From NCBI GenBank assembly GCA_026706385.1, contig JAPOYV010000047.1, positions 62,001 through 126,000 on the forward strand: a stretch of DNA of 64,000 nt, in the 5' to 3' direction. The DNA comes from Gammaproteobacteria bacterium. Lineage in GTDB: Bacteria > Pseudomonadota > Gammaproteobacteria > Pseudomonadales > Azotimanducaceae. Position numbers and translations under genes: made by a program. The notes beneath the pieces are model-generated. The model ran no database searches. It saw nothing but the letters and a program-made list of their open reading frames with translations, and was not told where the DNA came from. Shown piece after piece: positions 50,358 to 58,965 of the stretch; the stretch's first letter is position 1; each line of letters starts with the position of its first letter.

Positions 50358-51344
50358 ATGACCGTTTCCCTAGGTGTTCACGTCGGCCAGCAGAACCTGC
50401 CCATGACCGAACTGCGCGGCCTGTGGCGCCGGCTGGACTCCGCGGGCGTCGACTGGATCTCCGTTTGGGACCACTTCTACGAGGCGCCTTTCCAGGGCGG
50501 CACGCAGCCCCACTACGAGGCGTTGGCCACGCTCGGCGCGCTGGCCGCGGACACGGAGCGCGCGCGCATCGGCTGCCTGGTGTTCTACGTCGGCTATCGC
50601 AATCCCGCCTTGCTCGCCAAGGCCGCGAGCACCTTGGACCACCTTTCCGGTGGGCGCTTCGAACTCGGCCTCGGTGCCGGCTGGCACGTGTGGGAGGCCT
50701 CGGCCTACGGCTACGCGTTCCCGGACATCGGCACCCGACTCGATATGCTCGACGAGGCCACGGAGATCATCCAGAGCCTGCTCAGCCAAGAGCGAACCAC
50801 CTATTCAGGCCGCCACTTCCAGGTCGACGACGCGTCATGCTTTCCGAAACCCGTGCAGGAACGCCTTCCCCTTTGGATCGGCGGCCGTGGCGAGAGGCGC
50901 ACGCTCGAGATCGTCGCCCGACGCGCCGATGGCTGGAACGCCGCCTACACGAGTGCCGTCGAGTTCGGTCGGCTGAACAGCGTTCTCGACCACTGGTGCG
51001 AGGTCGACGACCGCGACCCGGCGACCATCCGCCGGGGCGCTAATGTCGCGTTCCATCTGTGCCTCGATCCGGCCGGCGTCGAGCGGGAGCGCGCGAAGAT
51101 CGCGGCCGATTGGGGGTCGCAGGCCGACCGGATCGCCGAAGGCTCGCTCCTGTGCACCCCCGCGGACGCGACCGAGCACATCATGGCCTACGTGGACAAC
51201 GGTGCGGACGCGGTCAACGTCGCCTTGCGTGCGCCCTGGGACGCCGAGGCGCTGGATGCCTACCTCGACGACGTCATGCCGGCCGTACGGGCAGCAGCAG
51301 GCACGGTAGAGAATCGGCCGGGCGTTGGGCGGGAAGCGGATTAG
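50358..51344 (+). CDS. LLM-family (luciferase-like) flavin/F420 oxidoreductase
   Basis: A 328-residue TIM-barrel enzyme. Family markers are WISVWDHFYEAPFQGG at the substrate loop, LDHLSGGRFELGLGAGWHVWEASAYG, YSGRHFQVDDASCFPKPVQ, and LPLWIGGRGERRTLEIVARRADGWN. The cofactor could be F420 or FMN. It likely oxidises a small organic substrate in the cytoplasm. The ATG at 50358 begins the conserved strand. Its stop overlaps that of the small membrane protein by 4 bp. Two other LLM genes are in the window, one of them broken. Confidence 0.92.
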   Translation: MTVSLGVHVGQQNLPMTELRGLWRRLDSAGVDWISVWDHFYEAPFQGGTQPHYEALATLGALAADTERARIGCLVFYVGYRNPALLAKAASTLDHLSGGRFELGLGAGWHVWEASAYGYAFPDIGTRLDMLDEATEIIQSLLSQERTTYSGRHFQVDDASCFPKPVQERLPLWIGGRGERRTLEIVARRADGWNAAYTSAVEFGRLNSVLDHWCEVDDRDPATIRRGANVAFHLCLDPAGVERERAKIAADWGSQADRIAEGSLLCTPADATEHIMAYVDNGADAVNVALRAPWDAEALDAYLDDVMPAVRAAAGTVENRPGVGREAD

Positions 51345-51766
51345 GAAGCGGAGCTAGGGGGTTCGGAGGCTCGCAGGGCGTTCAGGAAGGGTTTGCGGTC
51401 TTCGAATTGGCGTCGACCGCGTTCGCATTCGGCGCTGGCCTTCATCCGACAACTGTACTCCGAGAGGACCGGGATCATCGCAAAGCCCGCGACTAGGAGT
51501 GTCAGCGCGGGAATCGCCTCGCCAGTGGCGAACCAGCCGGGTTCGAGGTCCCCGGCGAGGATGAAGAACTGGCCGAAGTACCAATACAGGGTCAAGGCCG
51601 TGCCGATGGCTAGCACCCGTACCATCCAGACACCGAGCCAGTGTTTGAACGCGATCGCTGCGAGCACGGCGCCGATCACGTACATCAACGCTTGAGCCGG
51701 CGCGTCCAGAGAGGCCGCGGCAAAAACAAGCAGCGCCCCCGCGATGACCGCGTTCACGTATTGCAT
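51341..51766 (-). CDS. Small membrane protein of unknown function
   Basis: A 141-residue protein with four hydrophobic stretches (VNAVIAGALLVFAAASL, ALMYVIGAVLAAIAF, VRVLAIGTALTLYWYFGQF, IPALTLLVAGFAMIPVL) and a charged cytoplasmic tail. It resembles the short transmembrane-220-like proteins in general shape, but I cannot assign a family. ATG 51766 is used because GGAGGGG lies upstream; ATG 51826 would add 20 non-hydrophobic residues. Its end overlaps the LLM gene. Confidence 0.72.
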   Translation of the reverse strand: MQYVNAVIAGALLVFAAASLDAPAQALMYVIGAVLAAIAFKHWLGVWMVRVLAIGTALTLYWYFGQFFILAGDLEPGWFATGEAIPALTLLVAGFAMIPVLSEYSCRMKASAECERGRRQFEDRKPFLNALRASEPPSSAS

Positions 51767-51954
51767 AGTCCGCCCGGCCCCTCCGATTGCCGTCGCTAAC
51801 CTTGCATGCGACCGATACTCCGCCATCCGGAAACGTTAATCAACACCTTTTTGGGGAGAAACAGCCCAGAATCACCCAAAACTGTTACGTGAGGTGACGT
51901 CGCACCCAGGAGACTCACCCGTCCCCAACAGACCCGATTCGCCCAAACGCCCGG

Positions 51955-53058
51955 TCAGTCTTCTGACTCCGTCTCGTCCAACGAAGTCGCGGGCAGTCTG
52001 GCGTAGGCGCGCGCCAGTTCCGGGTCCTTCACCGCCTGCGCCCGCAGCGCTGCCCACACCTGCGCATGCACCGTCGGGCCGCGCGGCCCGAGCATGTAGG
52101 TCGACCACTCCTCGGGCGCAGGTTCGCCGGCCACCGCGCGGCGAGCCACCTCGGCCAGCAAGTCCTGCTCGGCCTCGGTCAATGGCGGCGCCACCGGGTC
52201 ACTGCGACCGCCGGCAAGTGCCGTGGCGATGAACGCCATCATCTCGGCGAAGCGCGGCCGCATGGACGCCCCGATGTGGTCCGCCCAGCGCACGAGGTGG
52301 TACTCGTGACGGACGTCGTGGTCCCACAGGACCCGGTGCACGAACTCCGTTCCGTCGTGCAGGTTGAGATAGTCCTCGTCCCCGACCTCGAGATATATGG
52401 CAAGGCCGCTGGCGCGAATCGCAGCGGCATTGTCATGCGCCAGCCGCGCCGGGTTGTCCGCAACGCTCAAGGACGGTGCGGGTCCGCGTGTCCACGTGTT
52501 GCGCTTATGGTTGGGCAGGCTGGTCAGCGTCGGCTCGACCGACGGCTCCATGGCGCCAACCGCGACGAACCGGTCGGGCGATCGGAACGCGCTTTTCAGT
52601 GCACCGTAGCCGCCCATGGAGATTCCGGCCACGGCCACTCCTTGCCGATCCGTCCGCGTCCCGTAGCGCTCGGCCATGGCACGCGGCAATTCGTCGGCGA
52701 TGAATTCCTCCCAGGCGCCCAGGAACCCGCTGAACGCTGTTGTCGAGAACGATGCAAAGACCATAGGCGGGATCACGCCATGCTCGATCAACTCGTCCAG
52801 CCACGGGCGGTATTGAGGAAGCTGTTCGCGGTTCCCGCCGCCGCCGTGCAGCCAAATCACCAGGGGCGGCGCTACGCCACTCGTGCGGTCGTATCCCGGG
52901 GGCAGCAATGCCGACGTTGGAACGTCGCTGCCCACTGCGGTTGAAGGCACGTCGAACCGCGCCACCGTGTAACCCCCTGTCGCCTCCGACCCACCATCCT
53001 CGGCGGCCCAGACCACCAACCCGAATAGCAGCGCCGTGGTCAAGCCAAGCGAACGCAT
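51955..53058 (-). CDS. Exported esterase of the D / putative-esterase (Fes-like) family
   Basis: A 367-residue alpha/beta hydrolase with a signal peptide (SLGLTTALLFGLVVWAAED). The oxyanion motif is WLHGGGGNREQ, the nucleophile elbow is GISMGGYG, LEVGDEDYLNL carries a possible acid, and RWADHIGASM carries the catalytic His. It is related to esterase D and acetylxylan-type esterases and is probably periplasmic. The last 90 residues are helical and unique. Start 53058 has GAGGAGG at ideal distance, so upstream methionines (53079, 53193) are rejected. Its 5' flank contains palindromic element copy B. Confidence 0.88.
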   Translation of the reverse strand: MRSLGLTTALLFGLVVWAAEDGGSEATGGYTVARFDVPSTAVGSDVPTSALLPPGYDRTSGVAPPLVIWLHGGGGNREQLPQYRPWLDELIEHGVIPPMVFASFSTTAFSGFLGAWEEFIADELPRAMAERYGTRTDRQGVAVAGISMGGYGALKSAFRSPDRFVAVGAMEPSVEPTLTSLPNHKRNTWTRGPAPSLSVADNPARLAHDNAAAIRASGLAIYLEVGDEDYLNLHDGTEFVHRVLWDHDVRHEYHLVRWADHIGASMRPRFAEMMAFIATALAGGRSDPVAPPLTEAEQDLLAEVARRAVAGEPAPEEWSTYMLGPRGPTVHAQVWAALRAQAVKDPELARAYARLPATSLDETESED

Positions 53059-53100
53059 ACCCCCCTCCTCTGTGTTCATGTCACCCTCGCCTTCGCCCCG

Positions 53101-53242
53101 CATGGAACAGGCGCCAGAGGGAGCGTACGCGACCGGCGGCGTTTGCTCCATGCGGGGTCGGCGTGGCCTTGGGCCGGAGTCGGCGCGCCGCAAGCGGCGC
53201 GCCGGTGCCGAGCGCGCGCGAGGTACCGGACACGGCTATGGG
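53101..53242 (+). repeat. Palindromic dispersed element, copy B (intergenic)
   Basis: This copy lies between the divergent esterase and crotonase genes. It starts with a hairpin whose arms are at 53101-53109 and 53144-53152 (CATGGAACA with TGCTCCATG), and continues with the conserved core GCGGGGTCGGCGTGGC at 53152 onward. It differs from copy A by a 16-20 bp extra palindrome (GGCGCGCCGCAAGCGGCGCG-type) near 53182. Stem changes are partly compensatory: GG/CC here against AA/TT in copy A. It occupies most of the 258-bp gap and lies 75 bp before the crotonase start. Confidence 0.78.
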
Positions 53243-53316
53243 CGCTCGATGCCTTCCGCGACGACAAGCAAACACCGCTACCATACGCGCAAACTTGGAG
53301 CCTCGCGGAGTCACTG

Positions 53317-54087
53317 GTGCCCATCGAAACCGAGAAGCACGGCGATCTGCTCGTCATCACCATCAACCGCCCCGAAGTCCGCAACGCGATCGACTTCGAG
53401 ACCGCGAACGCGCTCAAGGACGCGTTCCAGTCCTTCGACTCGGACAGGCAGCGCCTCGCGTGCGTGCTGACCGGTGCCGACGGCAACTTCTGTGCCGGCG
53501 CCGATCTCAAGGCCGTCGCGGCAGGTCGCGGAAACCGGGTCACCTTGGACGGCGACGGTCCCCTGGGGCCGACGCGGATGACGCTGTCCAAACCCGTGGT
53601 CGCCGCCGTCGAGGGCTACGCGGTGGCCGGTGGCCTCGAACTCGCCCTGTGGTGCGACCTACGGGTCGCGGCCCGCTCAGCGGTGTTCGGGGTCTACTGT
53701 AGGCGCTGGGGCGTACCCCTCGTCGATGGTGGCACCATCCGCCTGCCGCGCCTGATAGGCCAAAGCCACGCCATGGACATGATCCTGACCGGCCGCGGCG
53801 TGGCGGGAGACGAGGCCTTGAGCATGGGGCTCGCCAACCGCCTGGTCGACGACGGCGAGGCGCTGCACGGCGCAGTCGCCCTCGCCGAGTCTTTGACCAA
53901 GTTCCCGCAACGGTGCCTCAAAAGCGACCGCCGATCCGTGATCATGCAGTGGGGCAAGCCGCTCCACGAAGCGATGCAGCAGGAGACCATGCTCGGCCGC
54001 GAGGTCATCAAGTCCGGCGAGACCGTGCACGGCGCCACACGGTTCAACGAGGGCGCAGGCCGGCACGGCGACTTCTCGAACATCTAA
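53317..54087 (+). CDS. Enoyl-CoA hydratase/isomerase (crotonase) family protein
   Basis: A 256-residue crotonase. Oxyanion-hole segments are FCAGADLKAV and EGYAVAGGLEL. The usual catalytic Glu position reads GVPLVDGGTIRLPRLIG, with Asp in place of Glu, as in a known crotonase subgroup. GTG 53317 follows GGAG and begins PIETEKHGDLLVITINRPE; the frame continues upstream through element copy B, but that part has no family similarity. It lies 22 bp before an LLM gene and probably forms an operon with it. Confidence 0.9.
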   Translation: MPIETEKHGDLLVITINRPEVRNAIDFETANALKDAFQSFDSDRQRLACVLTGADGNFCAGADLKAVAAGRGNRVTLDGDGPLGPTRMTLSKPVVAAVEGYAVAGGLELALWCDLRVAARSAVFGVYCRRWGVPLVDGGTIRLPRLIGQSHAMDMILTGRGVAGDEALSMGLANRLVDDGEALHGAVALAESLTKFPQRCLKSDRRSVIMQWGKPLHEAMQQETMLGREVIKSGETVHGATRFNEGAGRHGDFSNI

Positions 54088-54109
54088 CGCAACCCGAAGG
54101 AGAACCCCT

Positions 54110-54976
54110 ATGGCATTCCGCGGCTTAGAAAACGCCAAGTTCGGCGTGCACATGTTCCCGACCGACTACTCCATCGGCCCCGTCGAAGTCGCAAAGGCGG
54201 CCGAAGAGCGCGGCTTCGACAGCCTGTTCTTCCCCGAACACACCCACATCCCGGCCAGCCGCGCGACGCCATTCCCCGGCGGCGGCGACCTGCCCAGGGA
54301 CTATTGGCATGCGCACGATCCGTTCGTCGCCCTCGCCGCCGCGGCGGCGGTGACCGAGCGGCTGCTGCTCGGCACCGGAATCTGCCTCGTGATCGAGCGC
54401 GATCCGATCACGCTGGCCAAGGAGATCGCGTCCCTCGACACTATCTCGAACGGTCGCACGATCATCGGCATCGGCGCGGGATGGAACCGCGAAGAGATGG
54501 AGAACCACGGCGCAAACTACACGCATCGCTGGGCCATCACGCGCGAAAAGATCCTCGCCATGCGCGAGATCTGGAACAACGAAGCGGCCGAATTCCATGG
54601 GCAATGGGTGGACTTCGACCCCATCTGGTCCTATCCGAAACCCGTGCAGGCCGGTGGCCCGCCGATCTGGATCGGCGCGAACTCGCCCTGGGTATTCGAC
54701 CGCATCGCGGAATACGCCGACGGCTGGCTGCCAATCGGCGGCTTGGGCTCGGGGAACATGGCGCGGTTGAAGGCCGCTCTCGACGCCAAGGGACGCAAGG
54801 TGGAGGACCTCGATCTCGCCCTGTTCGGCGCGCCACCGGATGCCGCGCAGGTGCGTGGCCGCATCGGCCAGGGTTTCGACCATGTGACGTTCGGCTTGCC
54901 CGCCCGCACGGCCGACGAGGTACTACCGGCCCTTGACCGCTACGCTGCGGTTGTCGCCGAGGTGAAAGCGGGATGA
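54110..54976 (+). CDS. LLM-family F420-dependent-type oxidoreductase
   Basis: A 288-residue luciferase-like TIM-barrel enzyme. Its markers are GVHMFPTDYSIGPVEVAKAAEERGFDS split over residues 12-36, SLFFPEHTHIP, LGTGICLVIERDP, GIGAGWNREEMENHG and PIWIGANSPWVFDRIAEYADGW. This pattern matches the mycobacterial-type F420-dependent LLM clade. It starts after an AAGGAG site. With the upstream crotonase it suggests a small CoA-ester or terpenoid degradation unit. The cofactor is inferred, not proven. Confidence 0.92.
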   Translation: MAFRGLENAKFGVHMFPTDYSIGPVEVAKAAEERGFDSLFFPEHTHIPASRATPFPGGGDLPRDYWHAHDPFVALAAAAAVTERLLLGTGICLVIERDPITLAKEIASLDTISNGRTIIGIGAGWNREEMENHGANYTHRWAITREKILAMREIWNNEAAEFHGQWVDFDPIWSYPKPVQAGGPPIWIGANSPWVFDRIAEYADGWLPIGGLGSGNMARLKAALDAKGRKVEDLDLALFGAPPDAAQVRGRIGQGFDHVTFGLPARTADEVLPALDRYAAVVAEVKAG

Positions 54977-54989
54977 TGCGGATCGGCTA

Positions 54990-56192
54990 TCAGCCGAGGC
55001 GCGCATCATAGCCGGCTGCGTGCAATGAACTGAGCACCTCGTCGACCTGCTCTTCGCCGCGCATCTGCAGCACCAACTCGACCAAGGTGGTGCGCACGGT
55101 GGACACCCCGAAGGCGCGCTGGTGCACGATGTCAACGATGTTGCTGTCCCCCTCGCTCAAGATCCGCGTGATGCCCGCCAGGGAGCCGGGCAGATCCGGC
55201 ACCTCCACCGCCATGCGCACGAGGCGCCGCGTGCGCACTAGGCCCCGCTGGAGGACGGACGAGAGGATCATCATGTCGATGTTGCCGCCGGTCAGGACGA
55301 GCGCCGTCTTGCCCCGGGCCAGCGACGGATCCGCGCGCACGGCGGCAAGGCCCGCCGCCCCCGCGCCTTCGGTCACGGTCTTCTCTATCTCGAGGAGCGT
55401 GAACACGGCGTCTTCGATGGCCTCGTCGGACACGGTCACAAGACGATCAACCACCTCGTGGATGATCGGCATGGTGATCCGCCCCGGGTTCTCCACGGCA
55501 ATCCCCTCGGCCACGGTCCCCGGCCGCGCGGGTTCCGGCTCGGTGTCGTTGAACAGCGCCGCCGCGGCGCCAAAACGGTCCGCTTGGACCCCCACCACGG
55601 TGAGCGACGGGCGCAGCGCCTTTGCGGCAAGGGCCGTACCGGCGATCAGCCCGCCGCCGCCGACCGGAATGACGAGCGTGTCGAGATCCGGAGCCTGTTC
55701 CAACATCTCCAGTCCCAGCGTCCCCTGCCCGGCGATTACCGCCTCGTCGTCGAAGGGATGGATCAGCACGAGGTCGCGGTCGGCGGCCAGGCGCTGCGTG
55801 AACTCGAAGGTCTCCGCCAATCCATTGCCGTGCAACAACACGTCCGCCTCGAAGACGCGCGTCTGCCTGACCTTGGCATTCGGCGTTGAGCGTGGCATCA
55901 CGATGGTGACCGGCACGCCGAGCCGACGACCGTGATACGCCAAGGCCTGCGCGTGGTTGCCGGCCGACATGGCGACGACGCCGCGTTCGCGCGCGACATC
56001 CGGCAGCAGCAACAGCCGGTTCAGCGCACCGCGTTCCTTGAACGACGCTGTGAACTGCTGGTTCTCGAACTTGAGGTGGATGTCCGCTCCAAGCTGTGCC
56101 GAGAGCGTCTCGGACTTGGCGAGCGGCGTGCGCAACACGGCAGCACCGAGCCGTTCCCGGGCCGCGCGGATGTCGTCGAGCGTCACGGTCAT
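54990..56192 (-). CDS. ilvA: Threonine ammonia-lyase with C-terminal ACT domain
   Basis: A 400-residue PLP enzyme that deaminates threonine (and serine) to 2-oxobutyrate. The PLP lysine K52 is in ASFKERGALN, the phosphate-binding loop is VGGGGLIAG, and MSAGNHAQ is the substrate loop. Residues 325-400 form an ACT-like regulatory domain (VPDLPGSLAGITRILSE). This is the shorter form with one ACT domain. ATG 56192 has GGAG 5 nt upstream and is preferred to GTG 56198. It converges with the LLM gene and is divergent from the flavodoxin. Confidence 0.93.
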   Translation of the reverse strand: MTVTLDDIRAARERLGAAVLRTPLAKSETLSAQLGADIHLKFENQQFTASFKERGALNRLLLLPDVARERGVVAMSAGNHAQALAYHGRRLGVPVTIVMPRSTPNAKVRQTRVFEADVLLHGNGLAETFEFTQRLAADRDLVLIHPFDDEAVIAGQGTLGLEMLEQAPDLDTLVIPVGGGGLIAGTALAAKALRPSLTVVGVQADRFGAAAALFNDTEPEPARPGTVAEGIAVENPGRITMPIIHEVVDRLVTVSDEAIEDAVFTLLEIEKTVTEGAGAAGLAAVRADPSLARGKTALVLTGGNIDMMILSSVLQRGLVRTRRLVRMAVEVPDLPGSLAGITRILSEGDSNIVDIVHQRAFGVSTVRTTLVELVLQMRGEEQVDEVLSSLHAAGYDARLG

Positions 56193-56263
56193 GTCCACTC
56201 CAGTGACGCCATACTAGCGTCCCAACATGCGATGTCGGAAGCCGCCCACGAGGGCGCGTGACC

Positions 56264-56734
56264 ATGGCCGCAGCCAAGCACCTCCTCATCGTCTACCACA
56301 CCCAAACGGGCCACACGCGGGCGCTGGCCGAAGCGGCCTGCGAGGGCGCGACCGACGATTTGATCGACGGCGTCGAGACCCGCCTTGTCATGGCCAAGAA
56401 GGCCGGCGCAGACGACCTCCTCTGGGCGAACGGCCTGCTGCTCGGCACGCCGGAGAACTTCGGCTACATGTCCGGCGGGATGAAGGACTTCCTCGACCGC
56501 ACGTTCTACGCCGTCGAAGGCAAGATCCAGCCCCTGCCCTACGCGATCTTCATCAGTGCCGGAAACGACGGCCGCGGCGCATTGCGAGCCATCCGCCGCA
56601 TCGCCGGCGGCTACCCGTTCCAGGAAGTCCAGGAACCAATCATCGCCCGCGGCGAAGTGAGTGACACGCACCTCGAAGCCTGCCGCGAACTCGGCATGAC
56701 CCTGGCCGCCGGCCTCGAAACGGGCATCTACTGA
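56264..56734 (+). CDS. Flavodoxin / NAD(P)H-dependent FMN reductase-like protein
   Basis: A 156-residue flavodoxin fold protein. The FMN phosphate loop is VYHTQTGHTRALAEA near residue 10, and the second loop is GTPENFGYMSGGMKDFLDR near 62-80, typical of the WrbA-like/flavodoxin_2 group. It likely carries electrons or reduces quinone-like compounds in the cytoplasm. ATG 56264 has GAGGG 9 nt upstream; GTG 56258 is the alternative. It converges with the STAS gene, with 7 bp between stops. Confidence 0.87.
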   Translation: MAAAKHLLIVYHTQTGHTRALAEAACEGATDDLIDGVETRLVMAKKAGADDLLWANGLLLGTPENFGYMSGGMKDFLDRTFYAVEGKIQPLPYAIFISAGNDGRGALRAIRRIAGGYPFQEVQEPIIARGEVSDTHLEACRELGMTLAAGLETGIY

Positions 56735-56741
56735 GAAACGA

Positions 56742-57098
56742 CTACGCCGTCCCTTCCTCCGAGCCCAACGCGGCGAGCGCGGACTCGCGGTTGTCGTGGA
56801 CGTTGAGGACGTCCGCGAACCCGGTGCCCTTGAGGAGACCGTGGATGTGTTCGGATGGCGAACAGACCGCGAATCCGCCCGACCGCCGCGTCAACGCCCG
56901 TGACGCCATGAGCATCACCCGCAAACCGCCGCTGCTGAGGTAGGTGACGTCGGCAATGTCCAAGATCAGCCCGCGGATTTCCGCCACGTTGAGAAACGGG
57001 CGTAACCGCGCCTCGAACTCGGCCGCGACCGTGAAGTCGATTCGTCCCGAAACAGCCACCACGACCACGCCGTTCTCCAGCGTGACGTCCGTTTCCAT
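56742..57098 (-). CDS. STAS-domain anti-anti-sigma-like protein
   Basis: A 118-residue single STAS domain protein. It begins METDVTLENGVVVVAVSGRID, and the phosphorylatable site is DVTYLSSGGLRVM with S55/S56. Members act as antagonists of anti-sigma kinases or as modules in stress signalling. No kinase or phosphatase partner is next to it. ATG 57098 is chosen because GGGAGAAG lies 4 nt upstream; longer starts add unrelated sequence. A terminator-like hairpin lies 118-144 bp upstream on its own strand, raising the possibility of attenuation. Confidence 0.88.
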   Translation of the reverse strand: METDVTLENGVVVVAVSGRIDFTVAAEFEARLRPFLNVAEIRGLILDIADVTYLSSGGLRVMLMASRALTRRSGGFAVCSPSEHIHGLLKGTGFADVLNVHDNRESALAALGSEEGTA

Positions 57099-57215
57099 CA
57101 CTTCTCCCAGTCCGAGTCGCGGCGAGATGGTCACGACCGCGACAACGGCCAGCGTGGCTCGGCGGGCAAAGTTGGCTTGCCAGCCAAGCAACATACACCC
57201 GCAAGAGTATCGCCG

Positions 57216-57242
57216 AAAAATGCCCGTTTGTTCTAAACGGGC
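57216..57242 (-). terminator. Minus-strand intrinsic terminator or attenuator
   Basis: Read on the minus strand, GCCCGTTT (57235-57242) and AAACGGGC (57222-57229) form a perfect 8-bp stem with a 5-nt loop, directly followed by ATTTTT (57216-57221). It lies upstream of the STAS gene on the same strand, with no minus-strand gene ending before it. Confidence 0.7.
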
Positions 57243-57330
57243 GCGTTCTTATAGCGATTGGTTCCTTCGCAAGCATAGGGTGGCGGCGTTAGGTTCGCCT
57301 TAACCAAGCCACCAGTCGAGGAGCCAACCC

Positions 57331-58161
57331 ATGAGTGCATTCGAGCGCGTCGTGGTCGGTCTGGACATGCATCAAGGTGCCGCCAACGCCGTCCTGGCAA
57401 GGGCCTGCGAACTCGCGGATCCGACACACATCGAGGCGGTGCATGCGTGCAGCGTTTTCCACCACGAGCACCACGACTACACCCTCGGCACGTTCGAGAC
57501 GACGGAGGCCCTCGATGCCGCGGTGCGCCGCCAGGCCGACGAGTACCTGGAGAGCATGTGCAAGCCACGCGGGATCACCAAGTGCCGAGTCCTGGACGGG
57601 CGGGCAGCGGGTGCCCTGCATGACTACGCCCGCCAAAACGCGGATCTCGTCGTCGTCGGCAGCCATGGCCACCACGGTGCACGGGCGCTGTTCGCATCGA
57701 CTTCCAATGCCATGATCCACGGCACGCCATGCGACGTGCTCGCCGTGCACATCGAGGATGAGGAATCCGACCTGCCACCGGCCTACGGCAAGGTCCTCGC
57801 CGCCGTCGATCTGAGCGACGAGTCCTTCCAGGTCATGGAAGAGGCCAATCGCGTTGCGCTCCACTGCGGTGCCGACCTCGCGGTCTGCAACGTCAGCCAC
57901 AGTTCGTACGACCCGCTCCTGAACGAAGCGGCCGAACGGCTCGGCCGGCTGGCCGACAACTTTGGCATCGCCGAGGACGACGTCTTTGAACTCGCCGGTC
58001 ACATCGGGCCGCGTGTGCACGATCTCGCCCGCGACATAGGCGCCGACCTGATCGTCGTCGGCACCCACGGCAAGCACGGTCTGCAGTTGCTCACCGGGTC
58101 GACGGCGAACGCGGTGCTCCACGGCTCGCTGTGCGACGTTCTGGCCGCCCGGGTCCATTGA
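57331..58161 (+). CDS. Tandem universal stress protein (UspA)
   Basis: A 276-residue protein with two Usp domains. Domain 1 starts FERVVVGLDMHQGAAN and ends with the nucleotide motif VVGSHGHHGARALFASTSNAMI. Domain 2 starts KVLAAVDLSDESFQ and ends VVGTHGKHGLQLLTGSTANAVL. Each has the G-x2-G-x9-G-S/T pattern of ATP-binding Usp proteins. It is cytoplasmic and probably aids survival under stress. A small gene starts immediately at 58162, so they are likely co-translated. It is divergent from STAS, with a 232-bp gap containing the terminator hairpin. Confidence 0.92.
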   Translation: MSAFERVVVGLDMHQGAANAVLARACELADPTHIEAVHACSVFHHEHHDYTLGTFETTEALDAAVRRQADEYLESMCKPRGITKCRVLDGRAAGALHDYARQNADLVVVGSHGHHGARALFASTSNAMIHGTPCDVLAVHIEDEESDLPPAYGKVLAAVDLSDESFQVMEEANRVALHCGADLAVCNVSHSSYDPLLNEAAERLGRLADNFGIAEDDVFELAGHIGPRVHDLARDIGADLIVVGTHGKHGLQLLTGSTANAVLHGSLCDVLAARVH

Positions 58162-58956
58162 ATGCGCCTTCCAGCCGCGGCGGGCCTCGCGATGGCCCTT
58201 GCCGCGGCGACGAGCGCCTCGACCGCCGTGGTCTCGGACCCGGGCCAGACAATCCGTTTCGAGCGCCACTGCGCTGCCGAAGAGGCGTACCGGGTGCAGG
58301 CCTACGGACGATTCACGACGCGTGACGACGAGGCCGAGGTGCTCGGCTTGGTGATGGCCGGCCATGCCGGGGTTCCGGTCGAAAACCCGGTGATCGCCGT
58401 CGCCCTGCAGGCCATGCGCCTGCGCAACCTCCCGGATTGGGCGGGCGACCCGTTCAGCCTCGCACTGGCCGTGGCCGACGGCTCGCGGTCGGCGACGAGC
58501 GAAGCTGCGACCGGTTATCTCGCCAGCACGCCCGGCAACCCGCCCGGGCCGCACACATTCCGGGTCGACGAGAGCGGCGCTTACGACTGGCTGACCTTCG
58601 TGGAGCCCGGCGAGCCGCGACCCGACGCCGATGGGAAGCTCTACCGCATCCCACCCGACCTGGCCGTGTCGCACACGCACTTTCCGGACGCCGATTGGGG
58701 GACGGCGTTCAAGTTAACGGTCCTCGTACGCAACCACCGCAGCGGCGCGCAGTTCGCGCTGCGCGGGCCGATGGCCCTCGTGCCCGCAACGATCATGGAC
58801 AGCGCCGCGCCGAAACCGCGCCGGCTTGGCCTCGTCCAGACCTTGAACCCCTTCCAGGAAGGCGGCCTCTTCCAGTCCGTCCGCAGGGCCGCGAAGTACC
58901 GCAACTGCATCGACGAACGACGCGCGGCGAAGCGCGCCTTCGTCGCCTCGTCGTAA
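58162..58956 (+). CDS. Exported protein of unknown function
   Basis: A 264-residue protein with a plausible signal peptide (LPAAAGLAMALAAATSASTA). The rest is mixed alpha/beta with no family I recognise. Notable segments are GHAGVPVENPVIAVALQAMRLR and a basic C-terminal 60 residues (RRAAKYRNCIDERRAAKR). The start codon directly follows the Usp stop with no gap, implying translational coupling. It converges on the ABC permease gene. The C-terminal basic region could contact membrane lipids or nucleic acid, but that is speculation. Confidence 0.72.
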   Translation: MRLPAAAGLAMALAAATSASTAVVSDPGQTIRFERHCAAEEAYRVQAYGRFTTRDDEAEVLGLVMAGHAGVPVENPVIAVALQAMRLRNLPDWAGDPFSLALAVADGSRSATSEAATGYLASTPGNPPGPHTFRVDESGAYDWLTFVEPGEPRPDADGKLYRIPPDLAVSHTHFPDADWGTAFKLTVLVRNHRSGAQFALRGPMALVPATIMDSAAPKPRRLGLVQTLNPFQEGGLFQSVRRAAKYRNCIDERRAAKRAFVASS

Positions 58957-58965
58957 CGGTTTCTT

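Noticed and set aside
53143-53316. N-terminal 58 residues of a longer crotonase
   Set aside because: This part lies in repeat copy B and spacer; GTG 53317 with GGAG begins the family sequence.
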